Positions 41,438 through 50,422 of a DNA stretch of 64,000 nucleotides are shown piece by piece; position 1 is the stretch's first letter, and every line of letters starts with the position of its first letter. The translations under genes and the position numbers were made by a program. The stretch spans positions 1,674,001-1,738,000 of the forward strand of contig OZ239144.1 of NCBI GenBank assembly GCA_965194505.1, in the 5' to 3' direction. The stretch comes from Hahnella aquatica (GTDB lineage Bacteria > Pseudomonadota > Gammaproteobacteria > Burkholderiales > Burkholderiaceae_A). The notes beneath the pieces were generated by a model, which was given only the letters and a program-made list of their open reading frames with translations, did no database searches and was not told where the DNA came from.

Positions 41438-42475
41438 TTAACGTCGGGCGGCAGCAAAGTCGCGTTCGAGCCCACGGGCATAACTGCTCATGGCACTGCA
41501 AAAGACCCAGTAAATCAGGGCAACAAAAATAAATCCTTCAATGTAAAAGGCGCGCCACTCTGGGTCTCCAAGGGCAAGGCGCAGGCTTCCAAAGAGCTCG
41601 TACATGCTCACAATGGTGACCAGCGAGGTGTCCTTGAAAATGGCAATGAAACTGTTAACCAGGGGCGGCACCACCACCCGGAAGGCCTGCGGCAGGACAA
41701 CTCGCGTTTGAATCAGCCAATAGCCCATGCCCAGCGCCTGGGCCGCCTCAATCTGGCCCTTGGGCACACTGTTGATGCCCCCTCGAATCACCTCGGCCTG
41801 ATAGGCGGCACTGAAAATAATGAGGCCTACGGCCACCCGCAGCAGCACGTCTGGATTGGTCCCGCTGGGCATGAACAAGGGGAACATGAAGCTCGCCATG
41901 AAGAGCACGGTGATCAGGGGCACGCCACGAATGATCTCGATGAAGCTCGTGCAGACCGCCCGAATGAATGGTAGCTCGGAGGTTCGGCCCAGGGCCAGCA
42001 ACACTGCCAAGGGGAGCGAGAGGATGTTGCCAAGAATGGCCAGCAAGAGGGTTAAGGCCAGTCCCCCCAGGCGCTCAGTCGGAACGTGGCTCAGGCCGGC
42101 GAACCCACCCACCATCAGGGCCACCGAGCCCACCAGCACGAGGGCTGCCGCAATAAAGGTGGAGGGCCGCCAGAGCTGCCGCTGGCAGATGGCAATACAG
42201 GCGGCCACCATGAGCAGGCTGGCCACCACCGGTCGCCAGGCCTCTTCGAATGGGTAACGCCCAAAAATAATGAGCTTCCACTTCTCGCCCACCACACCCC
42301 AGCAGGCACCCTCGCCACGCGCCTCCCGGCAGGCATTGAGATCCACTGCGAAGACGGCGTTGAACAGCCCCCACGGCAGGAGCGCGCTGGCCATCCAGAC
42401 AAACAGCACCAAGAGGCTCAGGGTGATGGCGGTGTTGAGCCGGCCTTTGAAGAGTGCCTTGAAGGTCTCGGACAC
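41438..42475 (-). CDS. aapM: Amino-acid ABC permease AapM
   Basis: This 345-residue inner-membrane permease belongs to the polar amino-acid (HAAT) family. It has an N-terminal helix with a periplasmic loop, then the core BPD_transp_1 domain with the EAA-loop pattern (EAAQALGMGYWLIQTRVVLPQA) in its last third, shown here as EAAQALG...LPQA. I chose the GTG at 42475, just after the aapQ stop, with AAGGAG 7 bases upstream. A TTG at 42508 would overlap aapQ and has no site. It partners AapQ and AapP. Confidence 0.9.
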   Translation of the reverse strand: MSETFKALFKGRLNTAITLSLLVLFVWMASALLPWGLFNAVFAVDLNACREARGEGACWGVVGEKWKLIIFGRYPFEEAWRPVVASLLMVAACIAICQRQLWRPSTFIAAALVLVGSVALMVGGFAGLSHVPTERLGGLALTLLLAILGNILSLPLAVLLALGRTSELPFIRAVCTSFIEIIRGVPLITVLFMASFMFPLFMPSGTNPDVLLRVAVGLIIFSAAYQAEVIRGGINSVPKGQIEAAQALGMGYWLIQTRVVLPQAFRVVVPPLVNSFIAIFKDTSLVTIVSMYELFGSLRLALGDPEWRAFYIEGFIFVALIYWVFCSAMSSYARGLERDFAAARR

Positions 42476-42476
42476 C

Positions 42477-43448
42477 TCAACGCTCCTTGAGCCGCGTGGC
42501 CTGCTCAAACCGATTCATGAGAAACGATGTCAGCAGAGACAGGCTGAGGTAGACCGCCATGATGATGGAGATGGCCTCCACCGCCCGGCCCGACTGGTTC
42601 AGGGTGGTGGTGGCGATGCTCACGAGGTCTGGGTATCCGATGGCAATGGCCAGACTGCTGTTCTTGGTGAGGTTGAGGTACTGATTGGTGGTGGGTGGAA
42701 TGATGACCCGTAAGGCCTGCGGCAGCACCACCAGCTTCAATTGCTGCCACCGGGTGAAACCCAAGGCGGCGGCGGCCTCGGTCTGCCCCTTGGGCACGGC
42801 CAGAATGCCAGCCCGAATGATTTCGGCAATGAAGGCGCTGGTGTAGATCGACAGGCCCAGCAGCAGGGCAATGAACTCCGGCGAAAGGGCCGCACCCCCC
42901 ACCAGACCGAAGGCGCCCATCTCGGGATACTCGAGTGCTGGGAAGGCTCCTGCCAGAAACCATGGAAATTGCAGGCCGTTCTTGCTCAAGAACACATGGG
43001 GCAGCAGTTGAGCGGGCGTCTCGGTGTCGGGAAGCGCCACTGCCAGCGTGAGGTACCAGAAGATCAGTTGCAGCAGCAGGGGCACGTTGCGTATGAACTC
43101 AACAAACTGCCGGCAGAGCCAGACGAGCAAGGGGTTGGGTGAGAGGCTGCCCACAGCCACCAGAAGGCCCAGAAGGCTCGCCAGCACGATTCCAATCACC
43201 GCAACACGAAGCGTGTTGATGAGCCCCACCACAAAGGCCCGCACGTAACTGCTGTCGGCGTCGTATTCAATGGCCCGCTCGGCAATGTCAAAGCCCGCCG
43301 GGCCCAACAAAAAATCGTAGCCAAAATCGATGCCCCGCTGGGCAAGGTTGGCATTGAGGTTGCCCACCAGAATCCAGAGGCCAACGGCCAACAAGGCAAA
43401 CAGAAGAGCCTGCCAGACCATGGCGCGAAGGCCGGGCTGGTTCAACAC
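42477..43448 (-). CDS. aapQ: Amino-acid ABC permease AapQ (short form)
   Basis: This 323-residue permease forms the channel with AapM. It begins with one helix and a periplasmic loop, then the NTLRVAVIGIVLASLLGL core and the EAA-loop EAAAALGFTRWQQLKLVVLPQA seen in part as EAAAALG...LPQALR. The usual AapQ is near 390-400 residues. Here the segment between LPHVFLSKNGL and LSPEFIALLLGLS is short, so an extra loop and helices appear to be missing. GTG at 43448 is preferred because GGAG lies 6 bases upstream; TTG codons at 43454 and 43445 are alternatives. Confidence 0.87.
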   Translation of the reverse strand: MLNQPGLRAMVWQALLFALLAVGLWILVGNLNANLAQRGIDFGYDFLLGPAGFDIAERAIEYDADSSYVRAFVVGLINTLRVAVIGIVLASLLGLLVAVGSLSPNPLLVWLCRQFVEFIRNVPLLLQLIFWYLTLAVALPDTETPAQLLPHVFLSKNGLQFPWFLAGAFPALEYPEMGAFGLVGGAALSPEFIALLLGLSIYTSAFIAEIIRAGILAVPKGQTEAAAALGFTRWQQLKLVVLPQALRVIIPPTTNQYLNLTKNSSLAIAIGYPDLVSIATTTLNQSGRAVEAISIIMAVYLSLSLLTSFLMNRFEQATRLKER

Positions 43449-43511
43449 AAGCAACTCCGCGGGGCAGGACGGGGCATCAGAGGCCGTCTTCTCGGGTGTT
43501 TAAAGGAAAGC

Positions 43512-43536
43512 GGGAGGGGCAAGACTGCCCCATCCC
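43512..43536 (-). terminator. Intercistronic hairpin between aapJ and aapQ
   Basis: GGGAGGGGCA and TGCCCCATCCC pair with one mismatch or bulge around a 4-base loop. It sits in the 155-base gap after aapJ. Such hairpins commonly stabilise or partly terminate messages so that the binding protein is made in excess of the permease. Confidence 0.4.
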
Positions 43537-43603
43537 GACAGAAGTCGGCCCACCCCTCAAGGCCTCAACTCAGGCGCCCAAGGGGTTGGGCCCGCAACAT
43601 CAA

Positions 43604-44629
43604 CTAGCGAATGGGTGGAGCGTACTGCAGGCCGCCGTTGGTCCAAAGGGCATTCTGACCACGGTCAAGCTTCAGGGGTGTCTTCTTGCCCACGTGCCGC
43701 TCAAAGACCTCGCCGTAGTTGCCAACCTGCTTGATCACCCGGTAGGCCCACTGGGCATCGGTGCCAATCGACTTTCCAAAGTCGTTGTTGCCCTGGCCCA
43801 GCAGACGCTGAATTTCCGGGTTGGCGTCCGACCGCATCTGATCCACATTGCCAGCGTTCACGCCGAGTTCCTCGGCCGTGATCATGGCGAAGTGAACCCA
43901 GGTCACGAGTTTGGACCAGGCCTCATCGCCCTGACGGGTGACCGGGCCCAAGGGCTCCTTGCTGATGATCTCGGGGAGGATGATGTGGTCGTCGGGCACC
44001 TTGGTGTCGTTGGCACGAATCGCGGCGAGTTGGGACGCATCCGATGTGAACACCTTGCAGCGGCCTTCGTTGTAGTTGGCAATCACGACCTTGAGGTCCT
44101 CCGCCACCACGGGCTTGTAGGTCATTTTGTTCATACGGAAGTAGTCGGCCAGGTTCTTCTCAGTGGTCGTGCCGCTCTGGACACAAATGGTGGCGCCCTT
44201 GAGTTGCTTGGCAGACTTCACCTTCAGGCTCTTGGGAACCAGAAAACCTTGGCCATCAAAGAAATTTGTTGCGCCAAAAGTGGTTCCCAACTGGGTATCG
44301 CGGCTCATCGTCCAGGTGGTGTTGCGGGCCAGCACATCGATCTCGCCAGACTGCAGGGCCGTGAAGCGCTGCGCAGCACTCAGGGGCACATACCGAACCT
44401 TGTTGGCATCGCCCAGGGCAGCCGCAGCAATGGCCCGGCAGTAGTCCACGTCAAAGCCAGTCCACTTGCCATCGCTGCCCGCGATGCCAAAACCACCAAG
44501 TCCAGAGTTCACACCACAGGAGACCTCTCCTTTTTTCTTGATCGACTCCATGGTCTTGCTGGCCATCGCGGGGGCGGCGGCGACCAGTCCAGCGGCCAGG
44601 GCCACGGTCAACAGTTTCTTGCTCAGCAT
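43604..44629 (-). CDS. aapJ: Periplasmic amino-acid binding protein AapJ
   Basis: This 341-residue solute-binding protein of the AapJ/YhdW type has a Sec signal peptide of about 23 residues (LLTVALAAGLVAAAPAMAS). The mature part starts with KTMESIKKKGEVSCGVNSG and has the GFDVDYCRAIAAAALGD and RNTTWTMSRD patterns that line the ligand pocket of general L-amino-acid binding proteins. It is the first gene of the aapJQMP operon, with ATG 44629 and an AGAGGAG ribosome-binding site. Substrate range is likely broad but is inferred. Confidence 0.93.
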   Translation of the reverse strand: MLSKKLLTVALAAGLVAAAPAMASKTMESIKKKGEVSCGVNSGLGGFGIAGSDGKWTGFDVDYCRAIAAAALGDANKVRYVPLSAAQRFTALQSGEIDVLARNTTWTMSRDTQLGTTFGATNFFDGQGFLVPKSLKVKSAKQLKGATICVQSGTTTEKNLADYFRMNKMTYKPVVAEDLKVVIANYNEGRCKVFTSDASQLAAIRANDTKVPDDHIILPEIISKEPLGPVTRQGDEAWSKLVTWVHFAMITAEELGVNAGNVDQMRSDANPEIQRLLGQGNNDFGKSIGTDAQWAYRVIKQVGNYGEVFERHVGKKTPLKLDRGQNALWTNGGLQYAPPIR

Positions 44630-44810
44630 TCGTCAGTCTCCTCTAGGGTATTTAGACGTCACAGCCATTGCGAAAACAGCGGTTACGAAAAACGTTCGGC
44701 CCCACAGTGTGCCCCAGTGGCCACACCAAAATGCGCGGCCTCGGGAAAATACTGAGCCCAGCCTTGGTGCAGGCCAAACCCAGCAGCCCGAAGGCTGCCT
44801 GCAGACGCCC
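44630..44810 (-). other. Intergenic region upstream of aapJ with a TTCG-loop hairpin
   Basis: This 181-base region separates the Atm1-type exporter from the aap operon, both on the minus strand. CAGCC/GGCTG (44784-44788, 44793-44797) form a short stem with a TTCG loop on the minus strand just after the exporter gene, without a T-run. Upstream of aapJ only a strong ribosome-binding site is clear; a TCTAAATA stretch could be a weak -10. I see no gene in it. Confidence 0.4.
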
Positions 44811-46646
44811 TTAAGGGTCCGTCTGCTGGGCCTGGCGGGCCTGCAACTCCCAGAGTTCGGCATAGCGCCCACCCCGAGCGATCAGCTCGCCATGCCGGCC
44901 CTGCTCCACCAGTCGGCCCTGCTCCAGCACCAGGATCTGATCGGCATCCACGATGGTGGAGAGCCGGTGGGCAATCACCAGGGTGGTGCGGCCCTGAGAG
45001 ACTTCTCGAATCTCTTGCTGGATGACCCGTTCCGACTCCGAATCCAGGGATGAGGTGGCTTCATCGAACACCATGATGCTTGGCCGTTTGAGCAAGGCCC
45101 TGGCGATGGCCACGCGCTGCTTTTCCCCGCCCGAGAGTTTCAAGCCGCGCTCCCCAACCATCGTCTCCAGGCCATCGGGCAGCTTGTCGATCAGCGCCCC
45201 CAGGTGGGCCGCCCGGGCAGCCTCCACGACCTCCTCTGGCGCCGCATCTGGCCGGCCATAGCGAATGTTGTAGGCCAGCGTGTCATTGAAGAGCACCGTG
45301 TCCTGGGGGACGATGCCGATGGCCTTGCGCAGGGAGGCCTGGGTGACGGTGTCGATGGGCTGACCATCAATCAGGATTCGGCCTGCATCCGGGTCGTAGA
45401 AACGATAGAGCAGCCGCGAGAGCGTGGACTTTCCAGCGCCGGAGGAGCCCACCACGGCGGTGGTTCGTCCAGCCGGCAGGCGAATCGACAGGCCATCAAA
45501 AATGGGTCGCCGGGCATCGTAGGCGAAACGAACCGAATCGAAGGCCACCTCACCCTGAGCCACCACCAAGGCCTGGGCCTCTGGCCGATCGGCCACCTCA
45601 CGGTTCTGGGCCAGCAGCGCAAACAGCCGTTCCATGTCCACCACGCTCTGCTTGATCTCCCGATAGAGCACGCCCAGAAAATTCAGGGGGATGTAGAGCT
45701 GGATGAGGAATGCGTTGACCAGCACGAGGTCGCCCAGCGTCATCGTGCCCGCCTGAACACCCGCCACCGCCTGCCAGACCATCAGGGTCACGGCCACGGC
45801 AATGATCAAACTCTGGCCCACATTGAGAACCGACAAGGAGGTCTGGCTTCGAATGGCAGCCTCCTGCCAATTCAAGAGGCTCTTGTCGTAACGGGCAGCC
45901 TCAAAGGCCTCGTTGTTGAAGTACTTGACCGTCTCGTAATTGATCAAGGAATCGATGGCCCGCGCGTTGGCCCGCGAGTCGAGCTCGTTCATCTCACGGC
46001 GGAAATGGGTGCGCCACTCGGTCACCAGAATGGTGAAGGCCACATAGGCCACCAGTGCGGTCAGGGTGATGAGGGCAAAGATCGGCTCGTAGTGGTAGGC
46101 CAGCCAGCCCGTGACCAGCAAGACCTCCACCAGGGTGGGCACCACACTGTAGAGGGTGAAGTTCACCAGGGTGCCCACACCGCGAGAGCCCCGTTCAATG
46201 TCGCGGGTCAGGCCGCCGGTCTGGCGCTCCAGGTGGAACCGCATCGAGAGGCTGTGCAGGTGCCGGAACACGCGCAGGGAGATGTCTCGCACGGCACCCT
46301 GGGTGACCCGAGCAAACACGACCTCCCGCAGCTCATTGAAGAAGGTGGCCGCAAGCCGCATGAGGCCATAACCCACGATAAGGCCAACGGGCAGGGCGAG
46401 CATGGCCGTGCTGGGATTGGCCAGGCCATCGACAATCTCTTTGAGCACCACCGGGACGCCCACATTGGCCACCTTGGCCAGGAGCATCGCGCACAGTGCC
46501 ACCACGATGCGAATCCGATAGGCCAGCAAATACGGCAGCAGGGTGCGAATCACCGGCCACGTGCCCTGCGGCGCTGTGGGCGGCGGCGGGAAACGGGCCG
46601 CCAGGGTGGGGTCGAACGGCGGGGCGCTATTGGTGTGGTGTCTCAT
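44811..46646 (-). CDS. Atm1-type ABC exporter
   Basis: This 611-residue half-transporter joins a six-helix membrane domain (about 30-330) to an ATPase domain. Walker A GSSGAGKST, signature LSGGEKQRVAIARAL, Walker B IMVFDEATSSLD and the H-loop IAHRLST are intact. YFNNEAFEAARYDKSLLNWQ is characteristic of the Atm1/HMT1 group, which exports glutathione-linked or metal-thiol compounds in bacteria and mitochondria. It probably acts as a homodimer. A TAGAAT box, formed by the preceding stop codon, ends 9 bases before the ATG. Confidence 0.88.
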   Translation of the reverse strand: MRHHTNSAPPFDPTLAARFPPPPTAPQGTWPVIRTLLPYLLAYRIRIVVALCAMLLAKVANVGVPVVLKEIVDGLANPSTAMLALPVGLIVGYGLMRLAATFFNELREVVFARVTQGAVRDISLRVFRHLHSLSMRFHLERQTGGLTRDIERGSRGVGTLVNFTLYSVVPTLVEVLLVTGWLAYHYEPIFALITLTALVAYVAFTILVTEWRTHFRREMNELDSRANARAIDSLINYETVKYFNNEAFEAARYDKSLLNWQEAAIRSQTSLSVLNVGQSLIIAVAVTLMVWQAVAGVQAGTMTLGDLVLVNAFLIQLYIPLNFLGVLYREIKQSVVDMERLFALLAQNREVADRPEAQALVVAQGEVAFDSVRFAYDARRPIFDGLSIRLPAGRTTAVVGSSGAGKSTLSRLLYRFYDPDAGRILIDGQPIDTVTQASLRKAIGIVPQDTVLFNDTLAYNIRYGRPDAAPEEVVEAARAAHLGALIDKLPDGLETMVGERGLKLSGGEKQRVAIARALLKRPSIMVFDEATSSLDSESERVIQQEIREVSQGRTTLVIAHRLSTIVDADQILVLEQGRLVEQGRHGELIARGGRYAELWELQARQAQQTDP

Positions 46647-46658
46647 GGGGCTTTCATT

Positions 46659-47522
46659 CTAGTGAGGCGGCGGGGGCACAGATGCAATCCAGCCCTCGAG
46701 TGGGTCGAGGTTGTCGGGAAGGCCAAATCCCGGTGTGCGCGCGGCCAACACGGCCTGCACTGCACAGAGCAGGGCATCGAGTAGGTCTGCACTGCCCTCC
46801 TCCACCAGCAAAGACCACCAGGCTGCATCGGCCTTCACATGCAGGCCCAGGCCAAGCCGATCCTCCACCAAGGCAGACACAATCGCCGCGCGCTGCAGGC
46901 GGCGCTCGGCCGTTTGTTTGGCGGGGCTGTCGCTCTTGTAAGAAGCCTTGGTGATCTGCCGCGCCAAATGGCCCGGGTAGGCCTCCAGGGCAATGCGCGC
47001 ATCGGAGGGAAAGTCTTCCAAGGCACACGCCCTGGGCCATTGGTGGGCGGGGCACCACAGGCCAGCGGCCAGCAGCAGGGGCGCGCCCGTCTGCATCATC
47101 CAGGCCACTGGCGGATTGGTCCAACGCATGGCCGGGCTCGAGCCGGCGAGCCGGTCGACGCGGCGCCATGCAAACTTCTGCCCGACGGGCCGGGCCTGAC
47201 ACCACTGCCGAAAACGGTCTCGCAACGCTTCACGAGGCTGCCGCCCAAAGAATTCGACAAAGCCGGGCCAGTCGGTGGGCCAGCCGCTCGCCTCAATCAG
47301 GCTGCGGGGCTGGCCAAAGGGAAGGTCGAAGCCCCCGAGCCAAGGCCCCGGGCGCTCAAGAAAGGTCGCGAAGTCCGAGAGACTGGCCAAGGCTGCCATG
47401 TCGAGAAGTTCGAGTCGATCGGCACCGCCGGCCGCCGCGGCAGACCAGGCCATGGCGGCCACTGTGATGGGCTTTCGACGTGTTGGGGCGCAACTGAAGT
47501 CGACCCCAAAGACAAGCCTCAT
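46659..47522 (-). CDS. DUF429-family protein
   Basis: This 287-residue soluble protein starts with MRLVFGVDFSCAPTRRKPI, a DUF429-type beginning that resembles an RNase H-like fold with an early Asp. An EAYPGHLAR stretch and a terminal SADLLDALLCAVQA helix are also typical. The function is unknown. It overlaps nudB as ATGA and is followed 12 bases later by the Atm1-type gene. Confidence 0.75.
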   Translation of the reverse strand: MRLVFGVDFSCAPTRRKPITVAAMAWSAAAAGGADRLELLDMAALASLSDFATFLERPGPWLGGFDLPFGQPRSLIEASGWPTDWPGFVEFFGRQPREALRDRFRQWCQARPVGQKFAWRRVDRLAGSSPAMRWTNPPVAWMMQTGAPLLLAAGLWCPAHQWPRACALEDFPSDARIALEAYPGHLARQITKASYKSDSPAKQTAERRLQRAAIVSALVEDRLGLGLHVKADAAWWSLLVEEGSADLLDALLCAVQAVLAARTPGFGLPDNLDPLEGWIASVPPPPH

Positions 47523-47974
47523 GTCTGCCGGGTCACCAATTGACGAATGGCCTCGGCATTGGTCCATGAGAAACAGGTCTCGGCTGCGGCCCGCCAGTCG
47601 AGCCATTGATGCCGCAGGTGCTCACGGGGTGAGAGCTGAACGGGCTGTTCCGACGGCACCATGAGGGAGAGCACGTGTTCGGTGTTGTGTGTCACACCGG
47701 GGGCATATCGGTGCCGCCAGTGGGCAAAGATCTCGAAGACCTGGGTGAACTCCCAGTCATCGAAGCGATCCGTGGGACAGTCGATGCCGGTCTCCTCCCA
47801 GACCTCCCTGCGGGCCGCCTCCAACACCGGCTCATTGGGCGCATCGAGACTGCCGGTGACCGACTGCCAAAAGCCTGGATGGTCTGCACGCTCGAGCAAC
47901 AAGATCCGGTGCTGATGGTCGTGAATGACCACCAAGACAGACTCCGGCACCTTCCAAGGCCGATCGGCCGTCAT
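47519..47974 (-). CDS. nudB: Dihydroneopterin triphosphate diphosphatase NudB
   Basis: This 151-residue Nudix enzyme removes pyrophosphate from dihydroneopterin triphosphate in folate synthesis. The start VPESVLVVIHDHQHRILLLER, the WQSVTGSL segment and the Nudix box ending REVWEETG match NudB. The place downstream of aspS also fits, since aspS-nudB are neighbours in many proteobacteria. The ATG overlaps the membrane protein stop by 4 bases. Confidence 0.9.
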   Translation of the reverse strand: MTADRPWKVPESVLVVIHDHQHRILLLERADHPGFWQSVTGSLDAPNEPVLEAARREVWEETGIDCPTDRFDDWEFTQVFEIFAHWRHRYAPGVTHNTEHVLSLMVPSEQPVQLSPREHLRHQWLDWRAAAETCFSWTNAEAIRQLVTRQT

Positions 47975-48624
47975 GCCTGCAACATGCCGCGGGCCGCCAG
48001 CAGGGCCGTGAGCGCCACCGCAAAGGTCATGATCAGCACAAACCCAAAGATGGCGGCCGACAACATGCGGGCCGCCTCCACCTCTGAGGACTCCCCGATG
48101 GCCATGAGTCGTCTGGCATGAAAGGCTGGCACCGCCGCCACCGAGGCCCAGACCGAGGCCACCGGCACCCAGCCATATAAGCCCGCCAAGGCCAGCAGAA
48201 AGCTGGCCACATACACCGTGAGCGCGGCCTGGCGCGTGGCCTGTGAACCAAGCTGCGAGAGAAAGAGTTGATGACCCATCATGACCACCCCCAGCACCAG
48301 GGCAAAGACCATGCTGGCCCGCGTTGGGCCGGCTGAAAAGATGCCGTGGACGCCCGTGACGATGATGGCCGACCAGCCGAAACGGCCCAGCATCTGCACG
48401 GGCCGAGGCCAGCCCTGAATATCCTCAAGCCAGGCCTTCGCATATCGACGCACCAGCAACTGCCCAACGAACAGGCAGCCCACGATGAGCAGGGCCAGAG
48501 GCCAGGGGCCGGTGAAGGAGGCCGGATTCTCTGATGCCAGCCAGGCCGTGGAGAGTCCCAGGACGACTGCCAAGGGTCCGTACGCCAGGGCGCGGCGGTG
48601 ACCGATGGCAGTGGGGCTGATCAT
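47971..48624 (-). CDS. Membrane protein of unknown function
   Basis: This is a 217-residue hydrophobic protein with about seven predicted membrane helices and few charged residues between them. I do not recognise a family with confidence; YwiC-like or other small polytopic proteins are possible. The ATG at 48624 overlaps the aspS stop as ATGA, and its own stop overlaps the nudB start as ATGA, so it is locked into an aspS-membrane protein-nudB-DUF429 translational chain. Confidence 0.75.
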   Translation of the reverse strand: MISPTAIGHRRALAYGPLAVVLGLSTAWLASENPASFTGPWPLALLIVGCLFVGQLLVRRYAKAWLEDIQGWPRPVQMLGRFGWSAIIVTGVHGIFSAGPTRASMVFALVLGVVMMGHQLFLSQLGSQATRQAALTVYVASFLLALAGLYGWVPVASVWASVAAVPAFHARRLMAIGESSEVEAARMLSAAIFGFVLIMTFAVALTALLAARGMLQA

Positions 48625-50417
48625 GCGACGACTTTGGGCGCCTCGCGAAGCCGGATGTGAAGCTCCCGCATCTGTTTTTCGTCTGCAGCAGACGGAGCCT
48701 GCGTGAGCAGGCACTGGGCCCGCTGGGTTTTCGGAAAGGCAATGACGTCTCGAATCGAATCCGCACCGGTCATGAGGGTGACGAGTCGGTCGAGGCCAAA
48801 GGCCAGACCCCCATGCGGGGGTGCACCGTACCGCAGGGCATCGAGCAAGAACCCAAACTTGAGCTCAGCCTCCTCGGCGCCGATCTGCAGGGCCCGGAAG
48901 ACCTTGGATTGCACCTCTTCTCGATGGATACGAATAGAGCCGCCACCCAGCTCCCAGCCGTTGAGCACCATGTCGTAGGCCTTGGCCAGGCAGGCACCGG
49001 GGTCCGACGCGAGGAGGTCTTCATGGCCGTCCTGGGGCGCCGTGAAGGGATGGTGAACGGCGGACCATCGGCCAGACTCCTCGTCGAATTCGAACATGGG
49101 GAAATCCACCACCCACAGAGGCTGCCAGCCAGCCGTAAACAAGCCCTGCGCGCGGCCGAAGTCGCTCAGGCCAATCTTCAAACGCAAGGCGCCCATGGCA
49201 TCGTTGACCACCTTGGCCTTGTCGGCACCGAAGAAAATGATGTCGCCCGAGGTGGCACCGGTTCGAGCGAGGATGGCCGCCAGGGCCTGGTCGTGAATGT
49301 TCTTGGTGATCGGGGACTGCAGGCCCTCTCGGCCTGCGTCAATGTCGTTGACCTTGATCCAGGCAAGCCCCTTGGCGCCATAGATCTTCACGAACTCGGT
49401 GAAGGCATCGATGTCTCCTCGGCTCAGTGCGGCACCACCCGGCACACGAATGGCCACCACACGGCCATTGGCAAGGTTCGCAGGCTCTGAGAACACCTTG
49501 AAGTCGACATCGCGCATGGCATCGGTAAGCTCGGTGAAGGCCAGCGACACCCGCAGGTCGGGCTTGTCAGACCCAAAACGCTGCATGGCCTCGGCATACG
49601 GCATCACCGCGAACGGGTTGGGCAAGGCCACGCCAAGGTTGTCGGCGAAGACCTCCCGAATCATCGACTCAAAGAGGCTGCGGATCTCGATCTCCGTCAT
49701 GAAGGAGGTCTCGCAGTCGATCTGGGTGAACTCGGGCTGACGGTCTGCCCGCAGGTCTTCGTCCCGGAAGCATTTGGTGATTTGGTAGTAGCGGTCGAAG
49801 CCCGCAACCATCAGGAGTTGCTTGAAGAGTTGGGGCGACTGCGGAAGGGCAAAGAACGAGCCCGCGTGAACCCGAGACGGCACCAGATAATCTCGCGCGC
49901 CCTCGGGGGTGGACTTGGTGAGCATGGGCGTCTCAATGTCGACAAAGCCCTGGGCATCCAGGAAGCGACGCACGCCCATGGCCACCTTGTACCGAAGCCG
50001 CAGGTTGTGCTGCATCACCGGCCGGCGAAGGTCGAGCACCCGATGGGTGAGCCGTGTCGTCTCGGAAAGATGCTCATCATCGAGTTGGAAGGGTGGTGTG
50101 ACAGACGGATTCAAGATCTCCAACTCGCGGCAGAGCACCTCAATGCCGCCACTGCGCATGTTGGCATTGACCGTGCCCTCTGGACGCCGACGAACCAGGC
50201 CCGAAATTCGCACACAGAACTCATTTCGGAGCGACTCTGCCAAGGCGAAGACCTCGGCCCGGTCGGGGTCGCAGACCACCTGGGCGATGCCGTCGCGGTC
50301 GCGCAGGTCGATGAAGATCACCCCACCATGGTCGCGCCGCCGATGCACCCAGCCACAGAGGGTCACGGTCTGGTCGAGTTGGTCGAGGTCGAGGGTTCCG
50401 CAGTAATGAGTCCGCAT
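48621..50417 (-). CDS. aspS: Aspartyl-tRNA synthetase
   Basis: AspS charges tRNA-Asp, or in bacteria with AsnB/GatCAB routes also tRNA-Asn. The 598-residue protein has an N-terminal OB anticodon-binding domain (VTLCGWVHRRRDHGG near residue 20), class II motif 2 (CFRDEDLRADRQPEFTQID) and a GAD insertion domain. Motif 3 is GLAFGLDRLVTLM near the end. I chose the ATG at 50417, which gives the normal N-terminus MRTHYCG. It lies 5 bases after the DUF502 gene. Confidence 0.97.
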   Translation of the reverse strand: MRTHYCGTLDLDQLDQTVTLCGWVHRRRDHGGVIFIDLRDRDGIAQVVCDPDRAEVFALAESLRNEFCVRISGLVRRRPEGTVNANMRSGGIEVLCRELEILNPSVTPPFQLDDEHLSETTRLTHRVLDLRRPVMQHNLRLRYKVAMGVRRFLDAQGFVDIETPMLTKSTPEGARDYLVPSRVHAGSFFALPQSPQLFKQLLMVAGFDRYYQITKCFRDEDLRADRQPEFTQIDCETSFMTEIEIRSLFESMIREVFADNLGVALPNPFAVMPYAEAMQRFGSDKPDLRVSLAFTELTDAMRDVDFKVFSEPANLANGRVVAIRVPGGAALSRGDIDAFTEFVKIYGAKGLAWIKVNDIDAGREGLQSPITKNIHDQALAAILARTGATSGDIIFFGADKAKVVNDAMGALRLKIGLSDFGRAQGLFTAGWQPLWVVDFPMFEFDEESGRWSAVHHPFTAPQDGHEDLLASDPGACLAKAYDMVLNGWELGGGSIRIHREEVQSKVFRALQIGAEEAELKFGFLLDALRYGAPPHGGLAFGLDRLVTLMTGADSIRDVIAFPKTQRAQCLLTQAPSAADEKQMRELHIRLREAPKVVA

Positions 50418-50422
50418 GGCGA

